Shown: positions 7,236 to 14,536 of the stretch, in pieces | Numbering within the stretch: position 1 is the first letter of the stretch | How the letters are laid out: each line of letters begins with the position of its first letter | Source: an uncultured Acidimicrobiales bacterium | GTDB lineage: Bacteria; Actinomycetota; Acidimicrobiia; Acidimicrobiales; SZUA-35 | Direction of reading: 5' to 3' | Assembly (NCBI GenBank): GCA_938028175.1 | Contig: CALJAE010000142.1 | Location: 1-15,960 of the forward strand | DNA length: 15,960 nucleotides | Position numbers and translations under genes: made by a program | Notes under the pieces: generated by a model | Seen by the model: only the letters and a program-made list of their open reading frames with translations | What the model was told of the DNA's origin: nothing | Databases searched by the model: none

Positions 7236-8336
7236 CTATGAAATCAGCCTGAAGTAGAGCTCTGCAATCTGTTCTGCCGTCTTTTCCCATGAATACTGGG
7301 CGGCGTGTCGAGGACCAGCAACAGAGAAGTGTTTGCGAGCGTCGTCGTCTTCGATCATGTCCAAGATTGCTCCTGCTAAGGCAGTTGGCGACTGAACTGG
7401 CACAAGCTGAGCAGCGTTACCGGCAACCTCGATTACTGAGCCGATCTGAGTCGAGATCACAGGCACCCCAATCGACATTGCTTCTAGAACCGGGAGACCA
7501 AAACCTTCATAGATCGATGGGTAAGCCAACAACTCACAGCCGGCTAGTAGGTTTGCCTTGGTCGATGAGTCTACATAACCAAGATGGACAATGTTGTCTG
7601 GTTTTGAGGACTGTCTCACTGCTGAATTAAATGCGTCTATGCCCCAACCTTCCTTGCCGGCAACTACAAGTTTTAACTCTGGATGCGATTCCCAAACAAA
7701 GTTCATGGCTTTGATTAGCGTCGGGTAGTCCTTCCTCGGTTCAATAGTCCCAATAGCAAGAACATACTCTCCGCCAGCCCGGGCTTTACCACGATCAGCG
7801 CTTCCTCGATCTAGCCAGTTCGTTCCTAGATGGATTGGGGTAACACGACTCTCATCGACTCCAAGGTATTCCACCACCTCGTCAGCTGTATACTTCGAGA
7901 CCGTATGCACATGAGCACCACGCTCGAGCGCCCTCTCTGTTAGGGCTGGAAAGTCGGAAGCGCCAGGCGCCAACATTTCAGGGAAGCGCCACGGTGCAAG
8001 GTCATGGATTGTAATTAGTTCAACGGCCCCTGAGGATGGTGGCAACACATAGTTGACTCCATGTATCAAATCGAAACCGCTTAACTTTGGCCATCCAATC
8101 CGGTCCCAAACTTGAGACATAAAACGGGCCGGAACCCGCTTGTGCACTGCCGCAACCCCTGTCGGTAATTTGGCTAGGAGCTCAGCGCCACCGCTCTGAC
8201 TATACATATAGCCAGTGACTCGACAGTCGTCTCTTACTGAGAGATGGTCAAACAAATGAGACGCCATCACTCCGACGCCTGTTCGCCTACCCAGTAGGGG
8301 TATTGCGTCCACAGCAATTTTAGGGCCACTCTTCAC
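7236..8336 (-). CDS. GT4-family glycosyltransferase (GT-B fold)
   Basis: Transfers a sugar, probably from a nucleotide-sugar donor, to a cell-envelope glycan or lipid acceptor; specificity is not readable. The N-terminal half (1-180) is the acceptor Rossmann lobe with IHGVNYVLP and TIHDLAPWRFPE. The C-terminal half has GTIEPRKD (198-205 in the longer version) and the retaining GT4 E-x7-E motif as EGFGLPVLE (E279, E287), followed by GVPVIST. Length (366-368 aa) is normal. Two GTG codons two triplets apart can start the gene, at 8342 and 8336. I prefer 8336, because TAAGCT lies exactly 6 bases before it, as in a leaderless start, and no Shine-Dalgarno fits either. lpdA follows after 48 bases. 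It could serve the rhamnose-containing polysaccharide of the locus to the right, but a redoxin gene separates them. Confidence 0.9.
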   Translation of the reverse strand: MKSGPKIAVDAIPLLGRRTGVGVMASHLFDHLSVRDDCRVTGYMYSQSGGAELLAKLPTGVAAVHKRVPARFMSQVWDRIGWPKLSGFDLIHGVNYVLPPSSGAVELITIHDLAPWRFPEMLAPGASDFPALTERALERGAHVHTVSKYTADEVVEYLGVDESRVTPIHLGTNWLDRGSADRGKARAGGEYVLAIGTIEPRKDYPTLIKAMNFVWESHPELKLVVAGKEGWGIDAFNSAVRQSSKPDNIVHLGYVDSSTKANLLAGCELLAYPSIYEGFGLPVLEAMSIGVPVISTQIGSVIEVAGNAAQLVPVQSPTALAGAILDMIEDDDARKHFSVAGPRHAAQYSWEKTAEQIAELYFRLIS

Positions 8337-8342
8337 CGCCAC

Positions 8343-8348
8343 AGCTTA
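8343..8348 (-). promoter_or_regulatory. Candidate -10 box for the glycosyltransferase gene
   Basis: On the minus strand TAAGCT is followed by GTGGCG and then GTG, the second possible start codon. The six-base gap is the same as in the birA and accA3 promoters. If transcription starts at this G, the mRNA is leaderless and the protein is two residues shorter than the longest frame. No clear -35 box is seen. Confidence 0.4.
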
Positions 8349-8381
8349 GTGGCTAGTCCAGATGAAATTGTATGTTTCTAA

Positions 8382-8921
8382 CTAAGCAGAAAAATGCTCT
8401 AAGGCTGTTGCTAAAGAGCCTGTGTCATAGAAATGAAACGGCTGACTAACCTTCTGACTAAGATCTGCTGAATACACATTCATTGTCTGGAAACCAACTG
8501 CTGCTTCTCTCCAGATATCACCACCAGTCGCATAAACCAATGGGAACTCGGCACCAGAAGCTTCATGGAACCTAAAGGCAAGGTCCAAGGTGTCAGTTTG
8601 GCCTACACCGATTACCTGGACGTCTGGATTAGCTTCTGCGAAGGCGTTGAACTGTGGAACTTCGGCGAGACAGGTTCCACAATGAGGAGCAAAGCCCCAT
8701 ACAACCACAGGCTTGGTTCCATCGACATACTCAGCGAGTGTGACGGTCTCATTGGTTGCTAGATCGACTGCCTCGATGTCAAAACCTCGGGCGTCGAAGA
8801 CTTCTCCGGATCCGACTGAACCTTCAGTGGAGCTGATTGCCTCTTGCTCTGCAGCGCACGAGGCGAGACCTATGACCGCTACCGCTGCGATAACGAAGAA
8901 CTTTAACTTTGAAGAAAACAC
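8382..8921 (-). CDS. TlpA-like lipoprotein thioredoxin (redoxin)
   Basis: A membrane-anchored thioredoxin-fold protein acting outside the cytoplasmic membrane. It has a short Lys-containing N-terminus, a hydrophobic segment and a lipobox LASC, with the lipidated Cys at residue 22 (31 in the longest frame). A roughly 35-residue linker follows, then the thioredoxin domain with VVWGFAPHCGTC: the redox pair CGTC corresponds to the CxxC of TlpA/ResA/DsbE proteins. Likely roles are thiol reduction or oxidation of exported proteins or cytochrome maturation; no partner gene is next to it. The frame opens upstream at a TTG (8948), but I choose the GTG at 8919-8921: a GGAG lies 8 bases before it and it gives a normal signal peptide (MFSSKLKFFV). 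The longer version would have nine extra residues. It is divergent from the ABC permease. Confidence 0.85.
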   Translation of the reverse strand: MFSSKLKFFVIAAVAVIGLASCAAEQEAISSTEGSVGSGEVFDARGFDIEAVDLATNETVTLAEYVDGTKPVVVWGFAPHCGTCLAEVPQFNAFAEANPDVQVIGVGQTDTLDLAFRFHEASGAEFPLVYATGGDIWREAAVGFQTMNVYSADLSQKVSQPFHFYDTGSLATALEHFSA

Positions 8922-9078
8922 CAAACCCACTCCATATTTAGGAATCAACTTGTTAAAAGCCCACTGCTAAAGCTGGTTATTCCCGGATACCGAAATTTTA
9001 TCAGATTTTCTAGAACTCCGTCCGAGATGGCCTTTCTAGCCAAGTCCCGGTTGGTACTCCCAGACCCGTGGTTTTTGC

Positions 9079-9084
9079 TAGCAT
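9079..9084 (+). promoter_or_regulatory. Candidate -10 box for the ABC-2 permease gene
   Basis: TAGCAT lies 8 bases before the permease ATG, and no Shine-Dalgarno sequence lies between, which fits a leaderless or near-leaderless transcript. The rest of this 170-base divergent gap (from the redoxin start at 8921) shows no repeat, strong hairpin or other feature that I can support. Confidence 0.4.
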
Positions 9085-9092
9085 AGGCCCCT

Positions 9093-10031
9093 ATGACAGC
9101 TGCAGCAGTTCCAAGTGAACTAATCGAAAATGGCGTTCAGAATACAGGTTTCCTCAGACGTCTTAAGACAATCTGGCAGTATCGAGAACTCCTAGTCAGC
9201 CTGGCTCGCCGAGAACTGAAAGTCAAATACAAAGATTCAGCCATTGGATTCTTATGGTCTCTACTCAACCCGCTGCTCTACTTAGCTATCTTCTCAGTCG
9301 TGTTTGGGGTGATTATTCGAAACGCTGAAATTAGCTTCTATTCAATTTACTTATTGGCTGGACTTCTACCATTTAATTTATTCTCGCTTGGCCTCACAGC
9401 CTCGACGACATCGATCACTGCAAATTCTAGTTTGGTTCAGAAAGTCTGGTTTCCACGTGAGGTTCTACCAATATCAGCCTTCGCCGCCAACTTTATAACT
9501 TTCTGTTTGCAGATGCTTATATTGTTCGCCGCTATGGCAATATTCCAAATCGCACCTGCTTGGGAACTCATCTACTTACTAATTCCAGCAACGGCAGTAA
9601 CCCTGTTACTAGGAGCCGGTACCGGAGTTCTACTATCAGCCCTGAACGTGTACTTTAGAGATGTACAACACTTCCTGGAACTAGCGCTTCTTGTACTGTT
9701 CTGGTTTACCCCCATCGTCTACCCTCTCAGCTTCCTGACCAATAACTTGCCAGCGGATACCTTTGTAGGAGAACGACTAGGACTCCTAAACCCCTTGACG
9801 CCAATCGTGACAGTCTTTCATCGAGTGCTTTACAACCCCGGCAACTTCGAAAGAGTCTCTGCAGATGGCAGCGTCCCTGAAGCCGGTGGCTGGGTCTTCG
9901 ATGTTGTCCAACGGGGCCAGCTTTGGCACCTGGGCAACCTTATAATCCCTGCCACGCTAGCCGTAGGCGCTGTGTACTTTGGCTTTAGGATCTTCGCAAA
10001 GCTCGAAGGCAACCTTGGCGAAGAGTTATAA
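9093..10031 (+). CDS. ABC-2 type polysaccharide export permease (Wzm/TagG-like)
   Basis: Membrane subunit of a glycan exporter that moves lipid-linked polysaccharide across the cytoplasmic membrane. The 312 residues show a cytoplasmic amphipathic N-terminus (about 22-45, ending in RRELKVKYKDSAIGFLWSLLNP, the family hallmark) and six hydrophobic spans at about 58-77, 83-103, 127-150, 157-181, 194-212 and 283-301. ALNVYFRDVQHFLE at 183-196 is the conserved cytoplasmic coupling region. The loop before the last span (213-280) contains LNPLTPIV, typical of Wzm/TagG permeases, and is rather long. The ATPase partner is most likely the Wzt-like gene at 13355-14536 on the opposite strand; permease and ATPase are usually adjacent, so this split is unusual. 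The gene ends 19 bases from the convergent rmlA end. Start chosen at the ATG after a TANNNT box. Confidence 0.92.
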   Translation: MTAAAVPSELIENGVQNTGFLRRLKTIWQYRELLVSLARRELKVKYKDSAIGFLWSLLNPLLYLAIFSVVFGVIIRNAEISFYSIYLLAGLLPFNLFSLGLTASTTSITANSSLVQKVWFPREVLPISAFAANFITFCLQMLILFAAMAIFQIAPAWELIYLLIPATAVTLLLGAGTGVLLSALNVYFRDVQHFLELALLVLFWFTPIVYPLSFLTNNLPADTFVGERLGLLNPLTPIVTVFHRVLYNPGNFERVSADGSVPEAGGWVFDVVQRGQLWHLGNLIIPATLAVGAVYFGFRIFAKLEGNLGEEL

Positions 10032-10050
10032 GTACGGCCTCGCTAGAGCC

Positions 10051-10929
10051 TTATTCGTTTACTAAGCCTTGAAGGTAAGCTCCATAACCCGACTTGACCA
10101 ATGGTTCGGCGATATCTAAGAGTTCGCCTGAGCTAATCCAACCGTTGCGCCATGCTGCCTCTTCAATACAGCCGATCTTTGTGTGCTGACGCTGCTCAAG
10201 GACTCGAACAAATTCTGCTGCAGTGACCATTGAATCAAAGGTCCCCGTGTCTAGCCAAGCGACGCCTCTCGACAGTTTCTCCACTCGGAGACGATTGTCA
10301 GCAAGATAGCTCTCGTTAAGATCGGTTATCTCTAGCTCACCACGAGGCGATGGTTTAATCGCCTTTGCTCGCTCAACGACCTCAGAGTCATAGTAATACA
10401 AACCGGTAACGGCCCAGTTCGATTTCGGTGCACTTGGTTTCTCTTCTACTGATATCGCCCTCTGAGTATCTGGATCGAAGGTGACTACTCCATAGCGCTC
10501 TGGGTCTTGGACCTGAGAGGCAAATACCGTAGCGCCAGATGTAACTTCGTCTGCAGCCAGACAAGAGCTCGTCACCCCATCCCCATGGAACAAGTTGTCT
10601 CCAAGAACGAGACAAGCCGGCGAACCAGCGAGGAACTGCTCACCAATTATGAAGGCCTGAGCCAAACCGTCCGGAGAAGGTTGTACCTGGTAAGAAATGT
10701 TCATTCCCAGTCTCGAACCATCGCCCAATAGATTGCTAAAAGCTTCTGAGTCACCAGGAGTCGTGATCACTAACACATCTGAAATTCCAGCCTGCATCAT
10801 GGTGGCCAGTGGATAGTAGATCATTGGCTTGTCGTATACCGGGCAGAGCTGCTTTGACACCGCTAGCGTTGCCGGATGAAGCCGTGACCCTGTTCCACCA
10901 GCAAGAATGATTCCTTTACGATCGCTCAT
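10051..10929 (-). CDS. rmlA: Glucose-1-phosphate thymidylyltransferase
   Basis: First step of dTDP-L-rhamnose synthesis: dTTP plus glucose-1-phosphate gives dTDP-glucose and pyrophosphate, in the cytoplasm. The 292-aa length is typical. The nucleotidyltransferase signature [11 protein letters not shown] is at 11-21, followed by K26, [12 protein letters not shown] at 30-41, [10 protein letters not shown] at 83-92, the Mg2+ aspartate D111 in [13 protein letters not shown] in the middle and GVAWLDTGT near 225-233. It is the last gene of rmlC-rmlD-rmlA and its ATG lies 14 bases inside the end of rmlD, with a GGAG Shine-Dalgarno 7 bases upstream within rmlD. The pathway is commonly feedback-inhibited by dTDP-rhamnose at this enzyme (family knowledge). 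Nothing is missing. Confidence 0.96.
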   Translation of the reverse strand: MSDRKGIILAGGTGSRLHPATLAVSKQLCPVYDKPMIYYPLATMMQAGISDVLVITTPGDSEAFSNLLGDGSRLGMNISYQVQPSPDGLAQAFIIGEQFLAGSPACLVLGDNLFHGDGVTSSCLAADEVTSGATVFASQVQDPERYGVVTFDPDTQRAISVEEKPSAPKSNWAVTGLYYYDSEVVERAKAIKPSPRGELEITDLNESYLADNRLRVEKLSRGVAWLDTGTFDSMVTAAEFVRVLEQRQHTKIGCIEEAAWRNGWISSGELLDIAEPLVKSGYGAYLQGLVNE

Positions 10930-11794
10930 TCATCAACTCCTTAACCACGGGTCGAAGCCCCTGTTTCCAATCCGCTATCTCAATTCCGTATTGTTCCTTA
11001 AGTTTTGCACTCGACATTCTGGCATCAGCAGGCCGCTTGGCTGGAAGTGGGAACTCTGAAGTGGGAATAGCTTCAATTTCTTTTTCAATCCCAGCGATGT
11101 TGAGAATCTCTGTTGCGAATTCCCACCATGAAGCCCCGCCCTTGGAGGCAGCATGAAATAAGCCGGGTTGAATCTCGCTACTATCTATAATCTGCAGAAT
11201 TGCTTCACCCAGTTGACTGGCCGAAGTCGGACAGCCCAGCTGATCATCAACTACTCTTAGCGGAAGATCTTGTGACGCCAAACGCAAAATAGTCTTCACA
11301 AAGTTCTTACCTGTTGAGCTATTGATAAAGGAAGTCCGCAACACAATTCCTTTGCCATATTGAAGAACGATATTCTCCCCCTCGAGCTTGGTTAAGCCAT
11401 AGACGTTAAGCGGGTTCGTTTCGTCTTCTTCGCTATACCAGTCAGGGCGACTCAATCTATGACCATCGAATACGTAGTCGGTAGAAATATGAATCAGCGG
11501 AACGTCCGCTCGCTCAGCTAGCGAGACAAGGTTGGATGTTCCGGTAACATTCACAGCATGAGCTTCTGAAGCCTCAGACTCAGCTGCATCAACGGCTGTG
11601 TAAGCGGCAGCATTGACTATTACGTCTGGATTCCACTGTACAAATTCTGAGATTGTTTCAATGGCTGAAATATCTGCGCTATCTCGGCCTACAAATTTTG
11701 TGTCATGGGCCGTTGATCCTGTCAGATAACGCAAAGCTGTTGCCAACTGCCCCGAAGAACCGAATACAAGAATTCTCTTAGACAAAGACTTCAC
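10916..11794 (-). CDS. rmlD: dTDP-4-dehydrorhamnose reductase
   Basis: Last step of dTDP-L-rhamnose synthesis: NAD(P)H-dependent reduction of dTDP-6-deoxy-L-lyxo-4-hexulose. It is an extended short-chain dehydrogenase of 292 aa with the nucleotide-binding motif FGSSGQLA (11-18), [12 protein letters not shown] (61-72), STDYVFDG (104-111) and the catalytic YGLTK (Y132, K136). [11 protein letters not shown] is the conserved PTxxxxLA region. The longest frame opens with GTG at 11794, overlapping rmlC by 17 bases. A TTG three codons later (11785) has AGGTGA 4 bases before it and would give MSKRILVFG, so the real start may be there. Neighbours rmlC and rmlA overlap it on both sides, which points to coupled translation. 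Confidence 0.95.
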   Translation of the reverse strand: MKSLSKRILVFGSSGQLATALRYLTGSTAHDTKFVGRDSADISAIETISEFVQWNPDVIVNAAAYTAVDAAESEASEAHAVNVTGTSNLVSLAERADVPLIHISTDYVFDGHRLSRPDWYSEEDETNPLNVYGLTKLEGENIVLQYGKGIVLRTSFINSSTGKNFVKTILRLASQDLPLRVVDDQLGCPTSASQLGEAILQIIDSSEIQPGLFHAASKGGASWWEFATEILNIAGIEKEIEAIPTSEFPLPAKRPADARMSSAKLKEQYGIEIADWKQGLRPVVKELMNERS

Positions 11795-12350
11795 CTTTCT
11801 CGACTAATTCTGAAAATGAAGGAGCAGCAGCATCTTTGGCAGATAGTAAGCTGGAATCGACGAACTCTTGCCAGTCAACTGCCAGATCGTCGTCTGACCA
11901 GCTCATAGATCTATCGCTTTCGGCGTTGTAATAATTGGTTGTCTTATAACTAACCAGGGTGTTGTCCTCCAGAGTTAGGAACCCGTGAGCGAAGCCCTCA
12001 GGAATCCAAAGCTGGTTGCCTTCTTCAGAACTCAATTTGACGGCGACGTGCTTACCAAAACTTGGCGATGATTCTCTGATGTCAACAGCAACATCGATTA
12101 CAGCCCCACTAGCGACTCGAACGAGTTTGGCTTGAGCATGATCGCCGAGCTGATAATGGAGACCTCGAAGTGTCCCCGTCTTTGCCGACATCGACTCGTT
12201 GTCTTGAACGAAGTTCGGGGCGAACCCCAATCCCTCTGTTAAATCCCTAGCGACAAAGACTTCCGAGAAATAACCACGGTCGTCAGCAAACCTACGAGGT
12301 TGAACCACCTTAACGCCGTCAAGAGCTGTGTCTTGTACTGTTACGGCCAT
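11778..12350 (-). CDS. rmlC: dTDP-4-dehydrorhamnose 3,5-epimerase
   Basis: Third step of dTDP-L-rhamnose synthesis: double epimerisation at C3 and C5 of dTDP-4-keto-6-deoxyglucose. The 190-aa cupin has the family blocks in order: DRGYFSE at 24-30, NESMSAKTGTLRGLHYQ ending at 67 with the catalytic base H65, VDIRESSPSFGKH, WIPEGFAHGFLTL (116-126), KTTNYYN with the tyrosine that acts as the acid, and WSDDDLAVDW at 151-160. Length is typical. A strong Shine-Dalgarno AGGAGG (12354-12359) lies 3 bases before the ATG, the best ribosome site in the window. A TAGGCT box within the 44-base gap to the upstream gene could be a secondary promoter. It leads rmlC-rmlD-rmlA with 17- and 14-base overlaps. Confidence 0.96.
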   Translation of the reverse strand: MAVTVQDTALDGVKVVQPRRFADDRGYFSEVFVARDLTEGLGFAPNFVQDNESMSAKTGTLRGLHYQLGDHAQAKLVRVASGAVIDVAVDIRESSPSFGKHVAVKLSSEEGNQLWIPEGFAHGFLTLEDNTLVSYKTTNYYNAESDRSMSWSDDDLAVDWQEFVDSSLLSAKDAAAPSFSELVEKGEVFV

Positions 12351-12394
12351 GTCCCTCCTGGTTTCCTAAGGTTAGCCTATGGCTACCCTACAAC

Positions 12395-13315
12395 CTAGCT
12401 GCGATGGCGAATTGGTGCTGTAACTTTAGCTAATAAAGCACCAAAGCCGGTGCGTCGTAGTCGAGTCTTAAAGCTTGTATATTCTCGACTAGCTCTACTG
12501 TGCTTCTTGATCTTGTCAAGCTCATCGACCATGGTAAGGATTTCGTCGTGCTGTACGAAGGCCTTGTACTGGTAGTCAGCTGCTACTCCTATGGCTCTAG
12601 ATTTCTCGGCATTTGCGCCTGCCAAGGCATCTTGTGCAACGTATGCAGCCTGGATAGCGCTCGCAACCTTACCTTCTGCCGCAGTGAGGGCTTTCTTTAG
12701 AGCAAGGACCTGAGCATCAGTAGTTGTTTGTGTTGAACTACTGGAAAGGTCTACAGAAGTAAACTCAGACTTAGCCAACGCAACTTCGTAATCTATGAGA
12801 GTTTCCGGAGAAGATACTGATTCAGACACCTGGTACCGGGCCAGGTAAGAAGCTCCTCGCACAGAATTAAATGACAAGTCTCGCCTATACCCACGAAGCA
12901 CCAATAATTCTGCATTTGCTTTAACCAGGTCAACCCATCTGGTCTGATCGTTCACATCAATCTCTTGCAAAGCAAGAATGATTTCAGCAGGCTTGCAGTT
13001 TATAAGATCAGCCAGTGGAGCAGTTCGACGACTACCTACTAGACATAGCACGACATCGGAGTGAGTCACCGCTGTTACATCATTAATAAACTCGTGTGCG
13101 ACTCGAGAGCGAGTTAAACCAGAGCTTAGAGTTCGAGCAGCCAGTGCACCCTGTTTAATGGTCCCAGACGTTAAATCAAGAACCTTTACTGACGTGAAGC
13201 CAAACGCAGCTAACTTTGCTGCTACCCTCTCAGACTCTCTCTGCTGACGCTTATCCACTACGATGGATGAAGAATCGGCCGAGATCTGAATATCTTGTTT
13301 GTCTACATTGGTCAC
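12395..13315 (-). CDS. Unknown coiled-coil protein of the rhamnose/export locus
   Basis: I do not recognise this 306-aa protein. Residues about 28-165 look like an alpha/beta domain (short hydrophobic strands such as VKVLDL, DVVLCLVGS, EIILALQ, AELLVL alternating with helices), perhaps a decayed Rossmann or GT-like lobe, without any catalytic motif I can name. Residues about 186-200 are a Ser/Thr linker. Residues about 200-275 are a long Ala/Glu/Lys-rich helix, probably coiled coil. The tail (280-306) is strongly basic and amphipathic (RLRRTGFGALLAKVTAPIRH), which could contact membrane or nucleotide-binding partners. No signal peptide or transmembrane span is seen, so it is likely cytoplasmic. 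It starts with GTG; TAGGAT lies 7 bases before it, and the AGGA within that box could alternatively serve as a Shine-Dalgarno. Its place between the exporter ATPase and rmlC suggests a role in polysaccharide assembly or export, by inference only. Confidence 0.75.
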   Translation of the reverse strand: MTNVDKQDIQISADSSSIVVDKRQQRESERVAAKLAAFGFTSVKVLDLTSGTIKQGALAARTLSSGLTRSRVAHEFINDVTAVTHSDVVLCLVGSRRTAPLADLINCKPAEIILALQEIDVNDQTRWVDLVKANAELLVLRGYRRDLSFNSVRGASYLARYQVSESVSSPETLIDYEVALAKSEFTSVDLSSSSTQTTTDAQVLALKKALTAAEGKVASAIQAAYVAQDALAGANAEKSRAIGVAADYQYKAFVQHDEILTMVDELDKIKKHSRASREYTSFKTRLRRTGFGALLAKVTAPIRHRS

Positions 13316-13322
13316 TCAGATA

Positions 13323-13328
13323 ATCCTA
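13323..13328 (-). promoter_or_regulatory. Candidate -10 box (or Shine-Dalgarno) of the unknown gene
   Basis: On the minus strand TAGGAT stands 7 bases before the GTG start. It fits a leaderless TANNNT promoter. The AGGA inside it could instead be a ribosome site 8 bases from the start if the gene is read from the upstream operon, whose ATPase gene ends 39 bases before. Sequence alone does not decide. Confidence 0.3.
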
Positions 13329-13354
13329 ACATTCAAATACTTACTATTTAGGCT

Positions 13355-14536
13355 TTACGCCTTCTCGATACGACATGACGCCGGAACCCAAACGGTTCCA
13401 GTAGTTGGGCCAACATGATCCACCAAGAACTCAGCCATCTCATTCGCAGAAGCCAGAGTATCTTTACCATCGGGTGACGTCACTCTAATACTTGCAAGAT
13501 ATCGACCTGGGAACACCGGGATACCGGCGGCAGTGAAGCTAAACCACTGGCCATCTGAACTCAAGACAGGCGGCGTTTCCATTAGGGTGGCGCTAGAGAG
13601 CTTCATTAGCTCTGCCCCAGTAGATGTCGTGACCAATACTTCTACATGAGCCTCAGTCGGCACCGACGAAGAAATTAAGCAGCGGAAACCAATATCTTTA
13701 TCGGGGCTGATATGGCCGTGACCATCTGGCCCATTAACTTCCAGATCCTTGATCTGCACTTCTCCGTTTACTGCTCGATCCAGGTGGATCTCATAGCCTT
13801 CGGGGTGAATAGACTTTCTATAGATCTCAACTGCCTGAATTGGATCGCCCTTAGAAATAACTTTTCCATGATCAAGAACAACAACTCGATCGCACAAAGC
13901 AACAGCCTGGTCTGGAGAATGAGTTACCAGAATTAAGGTCTTTCCCATTGCCCGAAATTCTTCAATCTTGTTGATGCACTTATTCTGAAAGGCTTCATCG
14001 CCCACGGAAAGAACTTCGTCCACCAACATCACGTCCGGCTGCAGATTGATTGCGACCGCAAATCCAAGGCGGGCATACATTCCAGAGCTGTAGTGCTTTA
14101 CTTGCGTGTGAATAAACTCTTCGAGCTCACTGAAGGCAACTATCTCATCGAATATCTCATCGACTTGAGACGCTGAGAAACCTAAGACGCTCCCATTCAA
14201 ATAGATATTCTCTTTGCCGGTCAAATCTGGGTGGAACCCAGCACCTAGCTCGAGCAAGGCTGCTAGCCGTCCTCGGACTCGGACTCGCCCGCTGGTTGGT
14301 CGCAAAGTTCCGGCCATAGTCTTGAGAAGCGTACTCTTCCCACTTCCGTTGTGACCTAGTATCCCGAGCGTTTCGCCGACCTTCACCTCAAAGTTCACAT
14401 CAGTTAGAGCAGCAAACTCTTTAGCAGGGCCTCCGCCCCAGCTAATCACACGTTCTTTGAGAGTCTTCGCAGGTGCAGAGCTTTTCTTAAACTTTTTAGA
14501 GACATTCTCTACTGATACTGCGACTTGGTCGGTCAT
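13355..14536 (-). CDS. ABC transporter ATPase of polysaccharide export (Wzt/TagH-like)
   Basis: ATP-hydrolysing subunit that powers glycan export with the ABC-2 permease at 9093-10031. All nucleotide-binding elements are intact: Walker A GHNGSGKST (61-69), a Q-loop-region glutamate in LLELGAGFHPDLTGKENI, signature YSSGM (149-153) in the Wzt-typical setting HYSSGMYARLGFAVA, Walker B VMLVDE (169-174) with E174, and H206 in VTHS. At 393 aa it is about 140 residues longer than a bare ATPase. Residues about 250-393 are beta-rich (HVEVLVTTSTGAEL, GRYLASIRV) and resemble the Wzt C-terminal carbohydrate-binding domain, which in O-antigen exporters recognises the chain terminus. The gene is coupled to rmlB by an ATGA overlap. 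What the C-terminal domain binds here is not known. Confidence 0.93.
   Translation of the reverse strand: MTDQVAVSVENVSKKFKKSSAPAKTLKERVISWGGGPAKEFAALTDVNFEVKVGETLGILGHNGSGKSTLLKTMAGTLRPTSGRVRVRGRLAALLELGAGFHPDLTGKENIYLNGSVLGFSASQVDEIFDEIVAFSELEEFIHTQVKHYSSGMYARLGFAVAINLQPDVMLVDEVLSVGDEAFQNKCINKIEEFRAMGKTLILVTHSPDQAVALCDRVVVLDHGKVISKGDPIQAVEIYRKSIHPEGYEIHLDRAVNGEVQIKDLEVNGPDGHGHISPDKDIGFRCLISSSVPTEAHVEVLVTTSTGAELMKLSSATLMETPPVLSSDGQWFSFTAAGIPVFPGRYLASIRVTSPDGKDTLASANEMAEFLVDHVGPTTGTVWVPASCRIEKA

Noticed and set aside
10032..10050. Terminator between the convergent permease and rmlA genes
   Set aside because: Only 19 bases are available; GGC and GCC ends can pair over three bases only, and there is no T run.
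12373..12385. Hairpin TAGCC/GGCTA between the unknown gene and rmlC as a terminator
   Set aside because: Five-base stem with a three-base loop and no following T run; the genes on both sides may well be co-transcribed.
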